14,139 bases of DNA from UBA3478 sp964217345 (GTDB lineage Bacteria > Bacteroidota > Bacteroidia > Flavobacteriales > Flavobacteriaceae). Positions 12,108 through 14,139 of this stretch are shown here, piece by piece (position 1 is the stretch's first letter; each line of letters begins with the position of its first letter). Location of the stretch: the NCBI GenBank assembly GCA_964217345.1, contig CAXPJI010000012.1, positions 1 to 14,139 of the forward strand, given 5' to 3'. The translations under genes were made by a program, and so were the position numbers. Under the pieces are notes generated by a model. It saw nothing but the letters and a program-made list of their open reading frames with translations. It did not search any database and was not told the DNA's origin.

Positions 12108-12176
12108 TAATGCGATGATTATCGGCTATAGATATATGTAAAGGCCTGTCATCGCGACAGGCCTTTATTATTTTTT
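12098..12176 (+). promoter_or_regulatory. trp attenuator with alternative RNA pairings
   Basis: Four segments can be traced. Segment 1 (12098-12104) pairs with segment 2 (12113-12119) over 7 bp with one G-U. Segment 2 (12111-12119) can instead pair with segment 3 (12148-12156) over 9 bp, of which 7 are Watson-Crick (GCGAUGA with UCAUCGC). Segments 3 and 4 form the terminator. The 2:3 pairing takes up the loop and the top of the terminator stem, so both cannot form together. A ribosome stalled on the Trp codons blocks segment 1 and favours 2:3. A ribosome at the stop codon covers segment 1 and part of 2 and lets the terminator form. Confidence 0.8.
12140..12176 (+). terminator. Intrinsic terminator of the trp attenuator
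   Basis: A perfect 11-bp stem, AAAGGCCTGTC (12140-12150) with GACAGGCCTTT (12156-12166), has a 5-base loop and is followed by ATTATTTTTT. It ends 7 bases before the trpE start, so the terminator decides whether trpE is transcribed. Confidence 0.93.
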
Positions 12177-12183
12177 AATAATT

Positions 12184-13599
12184 ATGAAATTGAAAAAATT
12201 CGAATTTACGAGCACCTTCGAAAAGATCATGGCGGATACGCTTACACCGGTAAGCGTTTATTTGAAACTCCGAGATCATTTTCCGGGAAGTATCCTTCTG
12301 GAGAGTAGCGATTATCACACTAATGACAACAGTTTTTCGTATATCTGCTGTAAGCCGATTGCATCGATTTCATTGCACAACGAAAAATTAAGAAAAACCT
12401 TACCCGATCAATCGGAGGAAGTGATTACACTGAATGAATCAAATACCTTACTTGACGAAATCGATGGGTTTAGTAAACAATTTAAAGGGGAACGTCTTCC
12501 TTTTAAGTTTATAACCAATGGATGGTTCGGATACACGAGCTACGACAGTGTTCGCTACTTTGAAAACCTACCCGATTACAAGACTGATAAACCAGGTCAA
12601 GACATACCTGATATCTACTATGCGCTTTATCAAAATATTATAGCCATTGATCATTTCAAAAATGAAGCCTACCTAATATGTCATTCTTACAACGATAGTA
12701 CACCTAATATCGAAGAAATTAAGGCACTATTAGCCGTTGAATCGCTGAGTACCTATCCGTACAAAAATTTAGGAGATAAACAGGCCAATATTAGTGATGA
12801 GTCATTCAAAGATTTAGTGGTTAAAGCTAAAGAACACTGTAAGCGTGGAGATGTATTCCAATTAGTACTATCAAGACAAACTTCTCAAGCTTTTCAGGGA
12901 GATGAATTCAACGTCTATCGCGCCCTTCGATCCGTTAACCCTAGTCCCTACTTGTTTTATTTCGACTACATCAACTTCAAACTTTTTGGTTCTTCACCCG
13001 AGGCCCAACTTATTGTTCAAGAGGGTCAAGCTGAAATTCATCCTATTGCAGGAACTTACAAACGTACTGGAGACGATGAAAAGGATGCAGAACTTGCCAA
13101 GAAATTAGCTGCAGACCCAAAAGAAAATGCGGAGCACGTCATGCTTGTTGATTTAGCGCGAAATGATTTGAGCCGAAATGGTCACGCGGTCGAAGTTAAA
13201 ACCTATCGCGAAGTTCAATTTTTCTCTCATGTCATTCACCTAGTCTCAAAAGTAACCGCAAAGAAAACAGAAGGTACTTCGACCCTGCAATTAATGGCAG
13301 ATACCTTCCCCGCGGGTACGTTGAGCGGAGCTCCAAAGCCGATGGCATTGAAACTAATCGACAAATACGAATCAACCCGAAGAGGCTTTTATGGAGGTGC
13401 TATTGGGTTCTTCGACTTTGACGGTAATTACAATCATGCCATTTTAATTCGAAGCTTTCTAAGTAAGAATAACAAATTATACTATCAAGCCGGCGCCGGT
13501 ATAGTAGCTAGTTCAGACGAGGAAAGTGAATTGCAAGAAACCTATAATAAACTTGGGGCCCTTCAAAAGGCGCTTGAACTTGCCGAAAACCTGAGATAA
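12184..13599 (+). CDS. trpE: Anthranilate synthase component I
   Basis: This 471-residue enzyme makes anthranilate from chorismate with ammonia from TrpG, the first step of tryptophan synthesis. The N-terminal domain has the tryptophan feedback motif LLESSDY starting at Leu38. The C-terminal chorismate-binding domain shows FQLVLSRQ (225-232), GSSPEAQL (269-276), HPIAGTYKR (286-294), EHVMLVDLARNDLSRNG (317-333), PAGTLSGAPKP (376-386) and QAGAGIV (435-441). The TrpE-type LLES motif, the trp leader and the adjacent glutaminase argue for TrpE rather than PabB. It overlaps trpG by one base (TAATG), so the two subunits are likely coupled in translation. No SD is seen; the ATG is 7 bases after the terminator U-run. 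Confidence 0.95.
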   Translation: MKLKKFEFTSTFEKIMADTLTPVSVYLKLRDHFPGSILLESSDYHTNDNSFSYICCKPIASISLHNEKLRKTLPDQSEEVITLNESNTLLDEIDGFSKQFKGERLPFKFITNGWFGYTSYDSVRYFENLPDYKTDKPGQDIPDIYYALYQNIIAIDHFKNEAYLICHSYNDSTPNIEEIKALLAVESLSTYPYKNLGDKQANISDESFKDLVVKAKEHCKRGDVFQLVLSRQTSQAFQGDEFNVYRALRSVNPSPYLFYFDYINFKLFGSSPEAQLIVQEGQAEIHPIAGTYKRTGDDEKDAELAKKLAADPKENAEHVMLVDLARNDLSRNGHAVEVKTYREVQFFSHVIHLVSKVTAKKTEGTSTLQLMADTFPAGTLSGAPKPMALKLIDKYESTRRGFYGGAIGFFDFDGNYNHAILIRSFLSKNNKLYYQAGAGIVASSDEESELQETYNKLGALQKALELAENLR

Positions 13600-14139
13600 T
13601 GAGCAAAATACTTGTCATAGACAATTACGACAGCTTCGTATATAACATCGTTCACTATCTAAGAGAACTCGGAGAAGAAGTTACCGTTAAAAGAAACGAC
13701 CAATTCGAGCTAAATGAGATTTTGGAATACGATAAGGTTGTACTATCCCCAGGACCAGGAATTCCCAGTGAAGCGGGTAAATTATTAGAGGTTATTCAAT
13801 TCAATAATCAATTAGAAAATTGCGTTCCAATGCTTGGGATCTGTTTGGGCCATCAAGCCATTGCAGAAGTTTTTGGGGGAACGCTGAGGAACTTGTCTCA
13901 AGTATATCACGGGATTGCAAGTAAAATCAATGTTGATCCAGACACAAGATTATACCAGAATTTCGAATCTAAACTTACTGTTGGTCGCTATCACTCATGG
14001 GTTGCAGATATAGAATCAGCACCGCTGCTCAAAGCAAATGCTTGGGATCAAGAATCAAATGTGATGAGTCTTGAGCATATCGAAAAACCGATTTGGGGTA
14101 TTCAATACCATCCTGAATCTATACTAACCGATCACGGAA
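13599..14139 (+). CDS. trpG: Anthranilate synthase component II (glutamine amidotransferase), 3' end missing
   Basis: The first 180 codons are present. The class I glutaminase domain supplies ammonia to TrpE. Catalytic residues are all visible: Cys82 in LGICLGHQA, and His171 and Glu173 in YHPES. The start MSKILVIDNYDSFVYNIVHY and the oxyanion-region motif SPGPGIPSEAG are typical. The window ends after HPESILTDHG, close to the normal C-terminus, so only a few residues should be missing. The ATG shares one base with the trpE stop. TrpG proteins sometimes also serve PabB; no pab gene is in view. Confidence 0.95.
   Translation, partial: MSKILVIDNYDSFVYNIVHYLRELGEEVTVKRNDQFELNEILEYDKVVLSPGPGIPSEAGKLLEVIQFNNQLENCVPMLGICLGHQAIAEVFGGTLRNLSQVYHGIASKINVDPDTRLYQNFESKLTVGRYHSWVADIESAPLLKANAWDQESNVMSLEHIEKPIWGIQYHPESILTDHG

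Noticed and set aside
12108..12183. Riboswitch or T-box control of trpE
   Set aside because: No T-box sequence or specifier-loop architecture is seen, and the Trp-codon leader peptide with alternative pairings explains the region.

Overview
The window comes from a Bacteroidota genome, most likely a flavobacterium (order Flavobacteriales). Three things point there. Most starts lack a Shine-Dalgarno sequence (SD). Several genes have the TAnnTTTG -7 element typical of this phylum. The gene order (tRNA/tuf/ribosomal-protein block next to hpf, a Xer recombinase and rpsU, and PspC-like and HhH proteins with flavobacterial sequence style) is one I know from Flavobacteriia. No phage, transposon, CRISPR or defence system is visible. 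This is core chromosome, and the unusual content is regulatory.

Region 1 (1-5060, minus strand; transcription runs from high to low coordinates). This is one translation and transcription superoperon: tRNA-Thr(UGU), tRNA-Tyr(GUA), tRNA-Gly(UCC), tRNA-Thr(GGU), tuf, tRNA-Trp(CCA), secE, nusG, rplK, rplA, rplJ, rplL and the first codons of rpoB. It starts from a strong-looking promoter at 5107-5135. It is punctuated by RNA hairpins: one ahead of tuf (4571-4606), a long one touching tRNA-Trp (3274-3324), and two between rplL and rpoB (148-210).

Region 2 (5077-6697, minus). Here lie rpsU (bS21), a Xer-type tyrosine recombinase and hpf (ribosome hibernation factor). rpsU has its own promoter, an exceptional 11-nt SD and its own terminator, so it forms a self-contained unit. 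The hpf terminator overlaps the promoter of the tRNA/tuf operon.

Region 3 (6717-11328, minus). In transcription order this holds a TlpA-like thioredoxin lipoprotein, a single-domain rhodanese, a PspC-like membrane protein, an AGCS-family sodium:amino-acid symporter, a membrane-anchored helix-hairpin-helix protein and an acyl-CoA dehydrogenase. The symporter's terminator is built into the first codons of the HhH gene, which appears to start at TTG.

Region 4 (11352-14139, plus). An NfsB-like nitroreductase is transcribed divergently from the TlpA-like gene through promoters that overlap. The start of a tryptophan operon follows: a 14-residue leader peptide with tandem Trp codons, a complete set of attenuator pairings, trpE, and trpG cut by the window end. 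The leader peptide start codon lies so close to its promoter that the mRNA should be leaderless or nearly so.

All calls were made by reading the sequence. Transcription starts, RNA folds and terminators are predictions.
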